DNA of 64,000 bases, taken from Marinobacter lutaoensis (GTDB taxonomy: Bacteria > Pseudomonadota > Gammaproteobacteria > Pseudomonadales > Oleiphilaceae). A model generated the notes under the pieces. That model was not told where the DNA came from and did no database searches. It saw only the letters and a program-made list of their open reading frames with translations. Below are positions 9,474 through 17,159 of the stretch, one piece after another (the stretch's first letter is position 1; the number at the start of each line of letters is the position of its first letter). The stretch lies in NCBI RefSeq assembly GCF_001981305.1, contig NZ_MSCW01000008.1, forward strand, positions 186,001 through 250,000, in the 5' to 3' direction. The translations under genes and the position numbers were made by a program.

Positions 9474-9965
9474 TCAGTCGTTCTCGGCGCAGCGCTGCGT
9501 CAGTTCCCGGTCGGAAATCAGTTTCAGCATGTCATAGGTGGTGATGATACCGGTGATTTTGGACTCCTTGGTGACGAAGATTCGGTGCAGGTGCTCCCGC
9601 ATCATGATATTGGCGATGTCCCGGACCGGGGTCTGCTCATCGACCGACAGCACGCTGGGGGTCATGATATCCCGGACCTCCACCGGCACTTTGCCCATCT
9701 CCTCGAAAATGGCCAAGCGCAGCCGCCGGGCCTCGGCCAGTTCTTCCGGGGTGAGCTCGGCTTCGGTGTCCGGGCTGGTGGCGTTCCAGCGGAATTCGGT
9801 GATGTCCTTGAGGGTGACGATGCCCACCACGTCGCCGTGCTCGTCGGTGACGGGACTGCCGGTGATTTCGTTGTCGGTGAGGAAGCGGGCGAGCTGGTTC
9901 ATGGTCCAGCTTTGGGGAACCGCCTTGATCTGAGGGGTCATGATCTCTCGGGCGAGAACGGTCAT
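9474..9965 (-). CDS. CBS-domain-pair protein
   Basis: 163 aa consisting of two CBS repeats (MTPQIKAVPQSWTMNQLARF at the start, and IMTPSVLSVDEQTPVRDIAN in the second half) separated by a charged helix. CBS pairs bind adenine nucleotides and act as energy or ligand sensors; no effector domain is attached. It precedes the PIN-PhoH gene on the same strand with a short gap, so a regulatory partnership with that ATPase is conceivable, though this is inference. Confidence 0.85.
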   Translation of the reverse strand: MTVLAREIMTPQIKAVPQSWTMNQLARFLTDNEITGSPVTDEHGDVVGIVTLKDITEFRWNATSPDTEAELTPEELAEARRLRLAIFEEMGKVPVEVRDIMTPSVLSVDEQTPVRDIANIMMREHLHRIFVTKESKITGIITTYDMLKLISDRELTQRCAEND

Positions 9966-10041
9966 GGAGCCTTGCCTGCCTGTGGTGGTCGTCGGTTACT
10001 CCAAAGCTTAGCGTGACTTTGCCAGCCCGTCACCTATCAGG

Positions 10042-10782
10042 TCAGGAGCCGGGGCCGGCGACATCCACCAGGCGGCCGTGGTCATCCCAGACCAGGCGAA
10101 AGCCCTGGTAACGGGGCTGGCGGGCCACCCGTTCCAGCGACTGCATGGAGCGTACGGGAATGTCGATGACCAGAGCGTTCACCAGCCAGCCGGGCAGGGT
10201 GCCGTTGGGGTCGGTGTGCTGGATCCATACCATCCGGGTCCGGTCGCCCTCGGGGGTGAAGCGGTAGCGCGTGTCGGACCGGTCCACCCGGGTCCGGCCC
10301 TGGGTGTTGGGGCGCTGGTCGGGGGTGGCATTCAGATCCATCACGATGACCCCCGTGTCCCGCTCGCCCCGGGTGCGAATGTGCAGGACGTAGTCCCGGT
10401 CCGCGACCGGCCAGGGCATGTCGTTGACCGAGTAAGCGAAGCGGTCGTGGAAATCGCCCGGTCCGAAGGCCTGGGACTCCACGCAGTTGTGGACCCAGGC
10501 AACGCAGGACGTGGGATCGATCATGACCGCCATCAGGTTCTCGATCGGCACGTCCAGGGTGGCGACCGCCTTGAAGGCCTCGAACCGGGAGCCCGGCTGT
10601 TCGGTGGTATAGACGCGGATGCCGTCGGTCTCCTTGCGCAGGTGCCAGTCGGCGGCCTGCTCGTCGGGCAGGGCCTCGGCCTGTGCGGTGGCGCTGGCCA
10701 GAGCCAGCACCAGCAGCGCGCAGATCAGGCCAAAGGCCGGTGCAGCCCAGCCCGTAAAGCCATGGGCTCGGGGATTTCGCAT
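10042..10782 (-). CDS. exported START-domain lipid-binding protein
   Basis: 246 aa from the ATG at 10782, which has GGAG eight bases upstream; a GTG nine bases earlier overlaps that ribosome site and is less likely. An N-terminal signal peptide (hydrophobic GLICALLVLALASATAQA, cut after AQA) leads into a START/SRPBCC fold (WHLRKETDGIRVYTTEQPGS; later WPVADRDYVLHIRT). Such proteins hold a hydrophobic ligand in a deep cavity; here it would be periplasmic. It is divergent from a DUF2804 gene. Ligand unknown. Confidence 0.85.
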   Translation of the reverse strand: MRNPRAHGFTGWAAPAFGLICALLVLALASATAQAEALPDEQAADWHLRKETDGIRVYTTEQPGSRFEAFKAVATLDVPIENLMAVMIDPTSCVAWVHNCVESQAFGPGDFHDRFAYSVNDMPWPVADRDYVLHIRTRGERDTGVIVMDLNATPDQRPNTQGRTRVDRSDTRYRFTPEGDRTRMVWIQHTDPNGTLPGWLVNALVIDIPVRSMQSLERVARQPRYQGFRLVWDDHGRLVDVAGPGS

Positions 10783-10859
10783 GGGGTACACTCCAGGGAA
10801 TGTGGTGATGCCGAGTCTAGCACGGTGCCTGGAACGGCAAAGCCACGGTCGCGGGGATT

Positions 10860-11927
10860 GTGAACCAGGTAGCTGGTGGAACCGGCAATCCCGTCAATTG
10901 GCCTGATCTGACGGTGCCTGAAACCTTGAACAAACTGATCGATGCCCAAGGCCGGATTCGTCCCGGTGTATTGTCGCAACCGGTGGATGAAATCAACTAT
11001 CTGGACTATGACCTGCGTTCGGTGATGGACCGTCCCCGGGGACGCCTGGTCCGGCGCTGGCGGTTCAACCAGTTCCAGTTCGTCAGCGCCATGGCACCGG
11101 GCTGGGTATTCGGGCTGGCGGTGGTGGATCTGAAGCTGGTCGGCAACGCCTTTTTCTACCTCTATGATTTCGAAACCGGGGAGCTGCAGCAGCAGTCCCT
11201 GCTGCGGCCTCTGGCTTTGGGGACGTATCTGGAGCCCCGGCCCGAACGGGGGGTGGCGCGTTTTCACAAGGGCGATGTGCGGATCCAGGTGACGCCGGTG
11301 ACGGCGGGTCGGCATGTCTCCGTTGTCGCCCCCGGCGGTGTCCGGGTGGACCTGGAATTGCGGGAACCGGTCGAGCCGTTGCGCCTGGTGTGTCCGGCCG
11401 GCTACAACGGCTGGGTGTTCACCCGCAAGTCGGCGGGGCTGCCGGTGGAGGGCCAGATTCGCTGGGGCGACCGGATCTGGCGTTGCGATGACGCCACCCG
11501 GGGCGCCGTCGACTGGAGCTGCGGCTTCATGCGCCGGGAAACGGCATGGAACTGGGCGTCTCTGGCCGGGGTACTGGCGGATGGCCGTACGCTGGGCCTG
11601 AACTTGGCGGCGGGGGTCAACGAAACGGGGATGACGGAGAATGCGCTGTGGCTGGGCGAGCGTCGCCTGAGGCTGGGCGCGGCCCGGTTCGAGTTCGACC
11701 GTTACCGGCCGGACAGTGCTTGGCGGGTCTGTACCGAAGACGGTCGCGTCGAGCTGCGGTTTACACCGGCCGGCGTGCGCCGGGAGAAGCTGAACGCCGG
11801 CTTGCTGGCATCCAACTTCCGCCAGTACATCGGTACCTTTGAAGGCCAGGTGATTGATGACACGGGCACCGCAATCCCCGTGTCCGGGCTACGGGGACTG
11901 ATGGAGGACCACTTCGCCCGCTGGTAA
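10860..11927 (+). CDS. DUF2804 family protein
   Basis: 355 aa, GTG start preceded by GGGG. It matches the DUF2804 family by overall shape: repeated beta-strand stretches rich in Trp and Arg, the segment WASLAGVLADGRTLGLNLAAG, and a C-terminal GTFEGQVIDDTG...GLRGLMEDHFARW. No catalytic motif is recognisable and no membrane segment or signal peptide is seen. It is divergent from the START-domain lipid-binding protein and converges on minE with 8 bp between the stops. Function unknown. Confidence 0.8.
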   Translation: MNQVAGGTGNPVNWPDLTVPETLNKLIDAQGRIRPGVLSQPVDEINYLDYDLRSVMDRPRGRLVRRWRFNQFQFVSAMAPGWVFGLAVVDLKLVGNAFFYLYDFETGELQQQSLLRPLALGTYLEPRPERGVARFHKGDVRIQVTPVTAGRHVSVVAPGGVRVDLELREPVEPLRLVCPAGYNGWVFTRKSAGLPVEGQIRWGDRIWRCDDATRGAVDWSCGFMRRETAWNWASLAGVLADGRTLGLNLAAGVNETGMTENALWLGERRLRLGAARFEFDRYRPDSAWRVCTEDGRVELRFTPAGVRREKLNAGLLASNFRQYIGTFEGQVIDDTGTAIPVSGLRGLMEDHFARW

Positions 11928-11935
11928 GGCCCCGC

Positions 11936-12184
11936 CTATTCAGGCAGGGTGACGTTGAGCTCCAGGATGGAGCAGTTGTCGTTGCGGTCCACTTCCACCT
12001 GGACCATGTCGTCGGAGATCTGCACGTATTTGCGGATCACCGCCAGCAGCTCCTGCTGCAGCTGAGGCAGGTAATCCGGCTGGTCCCGACGGCCCCGTTC
12101 GTGGGCGACGATGATCTGCAGCCGCTCCTTGGCGACACTGGCGCTGGAGGTTTTCTTGCTCCGGAAATAGTCGAGGAAACGCAT
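11936..12184 (-). CDS. minE: cell division topological specificity factor MinE
   Basis: 82 aa, the usual MinE length. The N-terminal membrane/MinD-contact region [11 protein letters not shown], the anti-MinCD helix ([16 protein letters not shown]) and the C-terminal dimerisation domain ([18 protein letters not shown]) are all present. MinE stimulates MinD ATPase and drives pole-to-pole oscillation, keeping the division inhibitor away from midcell. It is the last gene of minCDE, 3 bp after minD. Confidence 0.97.
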   Translation of the reverse strand: MRFLDYFRSKKTSSASVAKERLQIIVAHERGRRDQPDYLPQLQQELLAVIRKYVQISDDMVQVEVDRNDNCSILELNVTLPE

Positions 12185-12187
12185 CCC

Positions 12188-13000
12188 TTAACCCCCCTTG
12201 AACATCCGTGAGAAGAACCCCTTCTTCTGGGCTGTCATGAACCGGTGCTCCCGCTCCTCGCCGAGCAGCCGGGCCACGGCGTCGTCGTACGCCTGACCGG
12301 CGTCGCTGTCTTCTTCCAGGATCACCGGCACGCCACGGTTGGAGGCGTTGAGCACCACCTGACTCTCGGGGATGACCCCGAGCAGGGGAATGGCCAGGAT
12401 TTCCTCCACGTCCGCCACCGACAGCATTTCGCCCCGCTGTACCCGGGCCGGGTTGTAGCGGGTCAGCAGCAAGTGCTCCTTGACCGGCTCCTGGCCCATT
12501 TCCGCCCGCCGGGACTTGCTCTGGAGAATGCCCAGAATCCGGTCGGAGTCGCGCACCGAGGACACCTCGGGGTTGGTGACCACGATGGCTTCGTCGGCGT
12601 AGTAGAGCGCCATCAGCGCGCCATGCTCGATGCCCGCGGGCGAATCGCAGACGATGTACTCGAAGGTTTCAGACAGTTCGTTGATGACCCGTTCCACGCC
12701 GTCCTTGGTCAGGGCTTCCTTCTCCCGGGTCTGGGAGGCGGGCAGGATGTACAGGTCCTCCACCCGCTTGTCCCGGATCAGCGCCTGGTTCAGAGTGGCT
12801 TCGCCCTGGATGACGTTGACGAAGTCGTACACCACCCGGCGTTCGCAGTTCATGATCAGGTCCAGATTGCGCAGACCCACATCGAAGTCGATGACCACGG
12901 TCTTGTGACCGCGCTTGGCAAGGCCGGTACTGATCGAGGCGCTGGTCGTGGTCTTGCCAACGCCGCCTTTTCCTGAAGTTACGACAATAATTCTAGCCAA
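12188..13000 (-). CDS. minD: septum site-determining ATPase MinD
   Basis: 270 aa. The deviant Walker A motif KGGVGKTTTS carries both signature lysines (11 and 16). Switch regions (DFDVGLRNLDL; CDSPAGIEHGA) follow, and the C-terminal amphipathic helix ends in KKGFFSRMFKGG for membrane binding. MinD recruits MinC to the membrane and oscillates with MinE. It lies in the minCDE operon between minC (62 bp gap) and minE (3 bp gap). Confidence 0.97.
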   Translation of the reverse strand: MARIIVVTSGKGGVGKTTTSASISTGLAKRGHKTVVIDFDVGLRNLDLIMNCERRVVYDFVNVIQGEATLNQALIRDKRVEDLYILPASQTREKEALTKDGVERVINELSETFEYIVCDSPAGIEHGALMALYYADEAIVVTNPEVSSVRDSDRILGILQSKSRRAEMGQEPVKEHLLLTRYNPARVQRGEMLSVADVEEILAIPLLGVIPESQVVLNASNRGVPVILEEDSDAGQAYDDAVARLLGEEREHRFMTAQKKGFFSRMFKGG

Positions 13001-13062
13001 GGTTCAGTTCCTTTGTCGGGATGAGTTCGTCGTCGGTTCACGGTCGTTGTTGTGTGTCGTTA

Positions 13063-13800
13063 TCAGGCCTTGTCCAGTGGCGAGACCACCAGCAGGTCGT
13101 CCTTGAGCTGGATGTGCACAGCGCTTTTCCAGCCATTGTCCTGAAGATCTTCGGAGATTTTATAGTGTCCCGCAATGGAGACAAGCTCCGCTTCCAGCGA
13201 CTGGCAGAAGATCCGGGCGTCCTCGTTGCCGTGGATGCCGGCCAGCGCGCGACCCCGCAGGGGACCATAGACGTGGATATTGCCGCCAGCCAGGATTTCG
13301 GCGCCCGCCTGGACCGGGCCGAGTACCACCACGTCGCCCTCCGGAGCATGCACTTGCTGGCCGGACCGGACCGGCTGACTGATGACCCGGGCGGGGGCCG
13401 GGGACGGCGCGGTTTCGGCCTCCGGTTCGGCGCGGATGGGCTCGGCTTCGGCCGCACGCTCCCGATGGCTGCTGGCGGGCAGCAAGGGCAGAGAGGCGCC
13501 CCGGGCGAGCCGGCGCTGGTCATCGTTGCCGCCGCGCACACCCATGACGTGGATGTGGTGACGGCGGCAGGTGCCGATGATCTTGAAGAAATCCAGCTCG
13601 CTGTCGAGCCCCTCGTATTTTTCCAGGCTGATGATCAGGGGGATGTCCTTGAAGAAACCCGGCGCCTGGCTGATTTTTTCCCGAAGCGTGGCCTCGAAGT
13701 CGTGGCTGTCAAAATAGTAGAGTTCCAGAGTGGTCAGGGACAGGCTGGCACTCTTGAGCTGGAAACTGTGTCGAGTTCCCGTGCTGGCGGTTTCGGTCAT
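13063..13800 (-). CDS. minC: septum formation inhibitor MinC
   Basis: 245 aa from the ATG at 13800. The N-terminal FtsZ-antagonist domain (FQLKSASLSLTTLELYYFD) is joined by a Pro/Glu/Ala-rich linker to the C-terminal beta-helix (VHAPEGDVVVLGPVQAGAEI, GNIHVYGPLRGRALAGIHG) that dimerises and binds MinD. The start overlaps the stop of the preceding DUF1244 gene (ATGA), an arrangement typical of translational coupling. MinC blocks Z-ring assembly away from midcell. Confidence 0.95.
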   Translation of the reverse strand: MTETASTGTRHSFQLKSASLSLTTLELYYFDSHDFEATLREKISQAPGFFKDIPLIISLEKYEGLDSELDFFKIIGTCRRHHIHVMGVRGGNDDQRRLARGASLPLLPASSHRERAAEAEPIRAEPEAETAPSPAPARVISQPVRSGQQVHAPEGDVVVLGPVQAGAEILAGGNIHVYGPLRGRALAGIHGNEDARIFCQSLEAELVSIAGHYKISEDLQDNGWKSAVHIQLKDDLLVVSPLDKA

Positions 13801-14108
13801 GAATGGTTCTCTTCTGCCGTGGGGGGCGGGCTCTGGGGATCCTGTTTCGGGCCGTGTTGATAGCGCGCCTTCCATTCCTCGTAGGGCATGCCGTAGATCG
13901 CTTCCCGCGCCTGCGGGTCGGAGATCTCCAGCCCCCGCGCCTCGGCCTCCGCCCGGTACCACTTGGACAGGCAGTTGCGACAAAAGCCGGCCAGGTTCAT
14001 CAGGTCGATGTTCTGGACTTCGGTGTGCTCGCGCAGGTGCTGGACCAGGCGGCGGAACGCCGCGGCTTCAATGGCGATGCGTTCGGATTCCGGAATGGGA
14101 TTGCTCAT
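13797..14108 (-). CDS. DUF1244 family protein, coupled to minC
   Basis: 103 aa small soluble alpha-helical protein. DUF1244 hallmarks are visible: EAAAFRRLVQHLREHTEVQNIDLMNLAGFCRNCLSKWY and the YGMPYEEWKARYQ segment, including a conserved FCRNCL cysteine pair. No function is established for the family. Its last codons overlap the minC ATG by four bases, so it heads the min operon here. The intergenic region to divergent dinB holds a LexA box and an inverted repeat, either of which could also affect this promoter. Confidence 0.85.
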   Translation of the reverse strand: MSNPIPESERIAIEAAAFRRLVQHLREHTEVQNIDLMNLAGFCRNCLSKWYRAEAEARGLEISDPQAREAIYGMPYEEWKARYQHGPKQDPQSPPPTAEENHS

Positions 14109-14148
14109 GGGCCCCTCGGGACGATGGTCGTTGTGATCGCTGACGTCC

Positions 14149-14169
14149 CTGACATTCTCGGGATGTCAG
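14149..14169. repeat. inverted repeat between DUF1244-min operon and dinB
   Basis: CTGACAT (14149-14155) and ATGTCAG (14163-14169) form perfect 7-bp inverted arms with a 7-base spacer. It sits 15 bp upstream of the LexA box. It could be an operator for the min-side promoter or simply a hairpin; no known regulator consensus is recognised. Confidence 0.35.
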
Positions 14170-14183
14170 CGTAAGATACAAGT

Positions 14184-14199
14184 CTGTATAAATGTACAG
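14184..14199 (+). promoter_or_regulatory. LexA (SOS) box upstream of dinB
   Basis: CTGTATAAATGTACAG fits the gammaproteobacterial SOS operator pattern CTG-N10-CAG with an AT-rich centre, ending 22 bp before the dinB start. LexA binding here would repress the error-prone polymerase until DNA damage. Confidence 0.85.
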
Positions 14200-14221
14200 A
14201 TGTCGGATGTAAACCCGGACC

Positions 14222-15286
14222 ATGGCCCAGCGCAAGATCATCCATGTCGATTGCGACTGTTTCTACGCGGCGGTAGAGATGCGCGACGACCCGAGTCTGC
14301 GTGAGGTACCCCTGGCGGTGGGCGGGCAGGGGCCCCGGGGCGTTGTGACCACCTGCAACTACACGGCCCGCGCCTTCGGCGTGCGCTCGGCCATGCCCGG
14401 CGGAGAGGCCCGCCGGCTGTGTCCGGGCCTGGTCATGGTGCCGCCGGACATGGCCAAGTATCGGGCCGTTTCCCGGCAGGTCATGGACATTCTGCGCCAG
14501 CTCACCGACCTGGTGGAGCCTTTGTCCCTCGACGAAGCCTTTCTCGATGTCACCGACGTCACCGAGCACCACGGCAGCGCCACCCTGATGGCCCGACACC
14601 TGCGCGAACGGATCCGTCGGGAGGTGGGGATCACCGTGTCCGCCGGGGTGGCGCCCAACAAGTTCCTGGCCAAGATCGCCAGTGACTGGCGCAAGCCGGA
14701 TGGGCTGTTCGTGATCACACCAGAGCAGGTGCCGGATTTCGTACGGACCCTGCCGGTGAACAAGATCCATGGGGTGGGTCGGGTCACCGCCGCCAAGCTG
14801 GGGGCGCTCGGTGTAGAGACCTGCGGCGACCTGCAGGATCTGGGGGTGGAGGTGCTGCTCGAACGATTCGGCAAACAGGGCTACCGCCTGTATGAAATGG
14901 CCCACGGTCGGGATGACCGGCCGGTGGTGGTGTCCCGGGTGGCCAAGTCGGTCAGCGTCGAGCGCACCTTCTCCCAGGATCTGCCGGACAAAAACGCCTG
15001 CGCGGCGGTGCTGCCATCCCTGGTCGCGGACCTGGGGGTGCGGCTGAGCCGGCGGGCCCGGGGACAGGCGATCCACAAGCTGTTCATGAAGGTGCGCTAC
15101 GGCGATTTCTCGACCCACACCCTGGAGCGGGTACGGGAGTCGGTGACGGCGCCGGAGGTGGAGGATTTCCGGCCGCTGCTGGACCAGCTGGTTACCCGTG
15201 AGGGGCGTTCGGTGCGCCTGCTCGGGGTGGGCGTGCGGTTTCGCAACACCGATGCCCCGGTGACCCAGCTGCGTCTGTTTGACTGA
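14222..15286 (+). CDS. dinB: DNA polymerase IV (Y family)
   Basis: 354 aa, full length. The catalytic acidic residues are Asp10 ([12 protein letters not shown]) and Asp104-Glu105 (SLDEAF). A steric gate aromatic follows in the first motif, then helix-hairpin-helix ([19 protein letters not shown] region) and little-finger domains. The protein ends with QLRLFD, a good beta-clamp-binding motif. It performs translesion synthesis and is preceded by a clear LexA box, so it is SOS-inducible. It is divergent from the DUF1244-min operon and converges on the PAP2 gene with a 6-bp gap. Confidence 0.96.
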   Translation: MAQRKIIHVDCDCFYAAVEMRDDPSLREVPLAVGGQGPRGVVTTCNYTARAFGVRSAMPGGEARRLCPGLVMVPPDMAKYRAVSRQVMDILRQLTDLVEPLSLDEAFLDVTDVTEHHGSATLMARHLRERIRREVGITVSAGVAPNKFLAKIASDWRKPDGLFVITPEQVPDFVRTLPVNKIHGVGRVTAAKLGALGVETCGDLQDLGVEVLLERFGKQGYRLYEMAHGRDDRPVVVSRVAKSVSVERTFSQDLPDKNACAAVLPSLVADLGVRLSRRARGQAIHKLFMKVRYGDFSTHTLERVRESVTAPEVEDFRPLLDQLVTREGRSVRLLGVGVRFRNTDAPVTQLRLFD

Positions 15287-15292
15287 TCCGGT

Positions 15293-15859
15293 TCAGGCGG
15301 CCACGGTCAGTGCGGGTGCCAGCATGCGCACCGACAGCAGACCAAGGCTGCCACCGATCAGCGCCCCGGCGACCACATCGCTGGGGTAATGCAGACCGAG
15401 CACGACCCGCGAGGCCGCCACCGACAGAGTAAAGGGCAGCACCCACCAGGCCAGTGCCGGCAGGGTACAGGCCAGCATCACCTGAAAACAGACTGCGTGC
15501 AGGGTGTGGCCGGATGGGAAACTGTAGCGGTCAAGAGGCGGCGTGCCGCAGTTGATCGCAGGGAAGGAAATGAACGGGCGCTCGCGGATCAGCCAGCGCT
15601 TGAGCCCCTTGTAGGTCAGGGTACAGGTGAGCCCGGTCAGCGCCATCAGCAGGGCCAGGGCGGCGCCGTTGCCCGGTGCCAGCACCGGGATCGACAGGAT
15701 CAGGACGTACCAGAACCAGCCATCGCCCAACCGGGACACCGTCCGGAAGTAGGCCAGCACCGGCCGGAACCGGACCGTGCGGTTCAGTGCCTGGCAGAAC
15801 AGGTACTCCCGCTGGTCGATCCGGTCAAAAAGTCGAGAGGCTTTGCTTATTGAGGACAT
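15293..15859 (-). CDS. PAP2-family membrane phosphatase
   Basis: 188 aa from the ATG at 15859, preceded by GGGGA. The three PAP2 active-site motifs are intact: KRWLIRERP (K-x6-RP), PSGH, and SRVVLGLHYPSD (SR-x5-H-x3-D). Five to six hydrophobic segments indicate an inner-membrane protein. The family dephosphorylates phosphatidate, undecaprenyl-PP or related lipids. It overlaps the end of the GT4 gene by 35 bases and is cotranscribed with it, downstream of a Pho-box-like array. A role as phosphatidate phosphatase supplying diacylglycerol to the glycosyltransferase is therefore plausible (inference); undecaprenyl-PP phosphatase is the main alternative. Confidence 0.88.
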   Translation of the reverse strand: MSSISKASRLFDRIDQREYLFCQALNRTVRFRPVLAYFRTVSRLGDGWFWYVLILSIPVLAPGNGAALALLMALTGLTCTLTYKGLKRWLIRERPFISFPAINCGTPPLDRYSFPSGHTLHAVCFQVMLACTLPALAWWVLPFTLSVAASRVVLGLHYPSDVVAGALIGGSLGLLSVRMLAPALTVAA

Positions 15860-17045
15860 GGTACTTCCCCGGAGTGTTCGGTTTGAGCGCCAGATGTTCG
15901 AACTGTTCGATCTGGCTGGGCCAGTCCAGGTCCAGCGCGTCCAGGCGGGCCTGGGCCCGGAGTCGGTTGAGCAGGGACGGCTGGTCCGCCAGCCGGAGAG
16001 CGCAGTCAACGAAGCCCTCGTCGTCGTCCAGGGGCACCTTCATGCCGTTTTCCTCATGGCGGATGTGCTCGCTGGCGGCGGCGTCGTCGAAGGCGACCAC
16101 CGCCAGGCCGCTGGCCATGGCTTCCAGTACCACGTTGCCGAAGGTGTCGGTCTTGCTGGGGAACAGGAACAGGTCGCCGGAGGCGTAGTGCCGGGCCAGA
16201 TCCTCGCCCCGCTGGATGCCGCAGAAAATGTAGTCCCTGTGCCGTTCCCTGAGCTCGCGCTTGAGCGGGCCGTCGCCCACCAGCACGAACCGGGCGTTGG
16301 GATGCAGTCCGCGAATGCGCTCGTAGCAGGCCACCGCCATGCGCAGGTTTTTCTCCGCCGCCAGCCGGCCGACGTAGAGCACGGCCCGGTCATTGCCGGT
16401 CAGTCCCCAGCTGGCCCGCAGCGCGTTGTCCCGCTTGTGGGGAGAAAAACGGTGACAGTCGACCCCCCGGCTCCACAGCCCGGTTGGTGTGATGCCCATG
16501 GCCCGGGTTACCTGCTGCATCTTCGGCGTGGGTACCAGTGTGATGTCGGTGCGGTTGTGGAACCAGCGGCCATAGGCGCACAACAGTTTTTCCAGCATGC
16601 CCACGCCGTAGTAGCGGCTGTAGCGATGAAAGTTGGTGTGGAAACCCGAGCTGACCGGGATGCCCAGGCGCCGCGCCGCATTCACCGCCGCCACTCCCAG
16701 GGGGCCTTGGGTGGCCACGTACACCGCGTCCGGCCGTTCCCGGCGCCACAGACGGACCAGGCGGGTGGTGGTGGTCAGGCCGAAGCGCAGGTCGGCGTAG
16801 CCTGGCAGGGGTAGGCCGGTGACTACGTGCTCATGGCTGAACAGAGACTCGCCGGCCGCCGCCACATACCCCTTGATCTCGTGGCGCTGTCGTGGCCGAA
16901 TCACCGTCACCCGGTGCTGGCGCTGCATCAGCCCCTGGCACAAATGCCGGAGGGTGTTGGCCACTCCATTGATTTCCGGGGGAAAAGTCTCGGAAACAAT
17001 GGTAATGTGCTGATGACGCCGACTGGCTGTGGTGAGCTCGGTCAC
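15825..17045 (-). CDS. GT4-family glycosyltransferase, SqdX/Agt-like
   Basis: 406 aa; GTG start at 17045 behind AGGAAG. The N-terminal Rossmann domain has the ETFPPEINGVANTL motif. The C-terminal domain has VLYVGRLAAEKN, VLVGDGPL and the donor-binding segment TDTFGNVVLEAMASG (EX7E-type with Asp in the first position). This is the GT-B, GT4 layout shared with SqdX, MgtA and diacylglycerol glucosyl/mannosyltransferases. No transmembrane segment is seen, so it is probably peripheral at the inner membrane. It overlaps the PAP2 phosphatase gene and is preceded by a Pho-box-like array, which favours glycolipid synthesis under phosphate limitation; a polysaccharide role is the alternative. Confidence 0.85.
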   Translation of the reverse strand: MTELTTASRRHQHITIVSETFPPEINGVANTLRHLCQGLMQRQHRVTVIRPRQRHEIKGYVAAAGESLFSHEHVVTGLPLPGYADLRFGLTTTTRLVRLWRRERPDAVYVATQGPLGVAAVNAARRLGIPVSSGFHTNFHRYSRYYGVGMLEKLLCAYGRWFHNRTDITLVPTPKMQQVTRAMGITPTGLWSRGVDCHRFSPHKRDNALRASWGLTGNDRAVLYVGRLAAEKNLRMAVACYERIRGLHPNARFVLVGDGPLKRELRERHRDYIFCGIQRGEDLARHYASGDLFLFPSKTDTFGNVVLEAMASGLAVVAFDDAAASEHIRHEENGMKVPLDDDEGFVDCALRLADQPSLLNRLRAQARLDALDLDWPSQIEQFEHLALKPNTPGKYHVLNKQSLSTF

Positions 17046-17078
17046 GGTGCTTCCTGTGGTTCCTCGAACATGGCTTCA

Positions 17079-17123
17079 ACTATGGAAATCCGGCATGACA
17101 GTTCCGAGACACTCCCGTGACAC
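17079..17123 (-). promoter_or_regulatory. Pho-box-like array and -10 element upstream of GT4-PAP2
   Basis: Read on the minus strand, GTGTCAC (17123-17117), GTGTCTC (17112-17106) and CTGTCAT (17101-17095) are 7-bp units separated by 4-bp linkers, an exact 11-bp period as in PhoB boxes (consensus unit CTGTCAT). Ten bases after the last unit is CATAGT (17084-17079), 4 of 6 matches to TATAAT, which is the normal Pho-promoter geometry. PhoB binding is inferred. Confidence 0.6.
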
Positions 17124-17159
17124 TTCTCTTACCCGTGCCATCAACCTGACGGAGACGAC

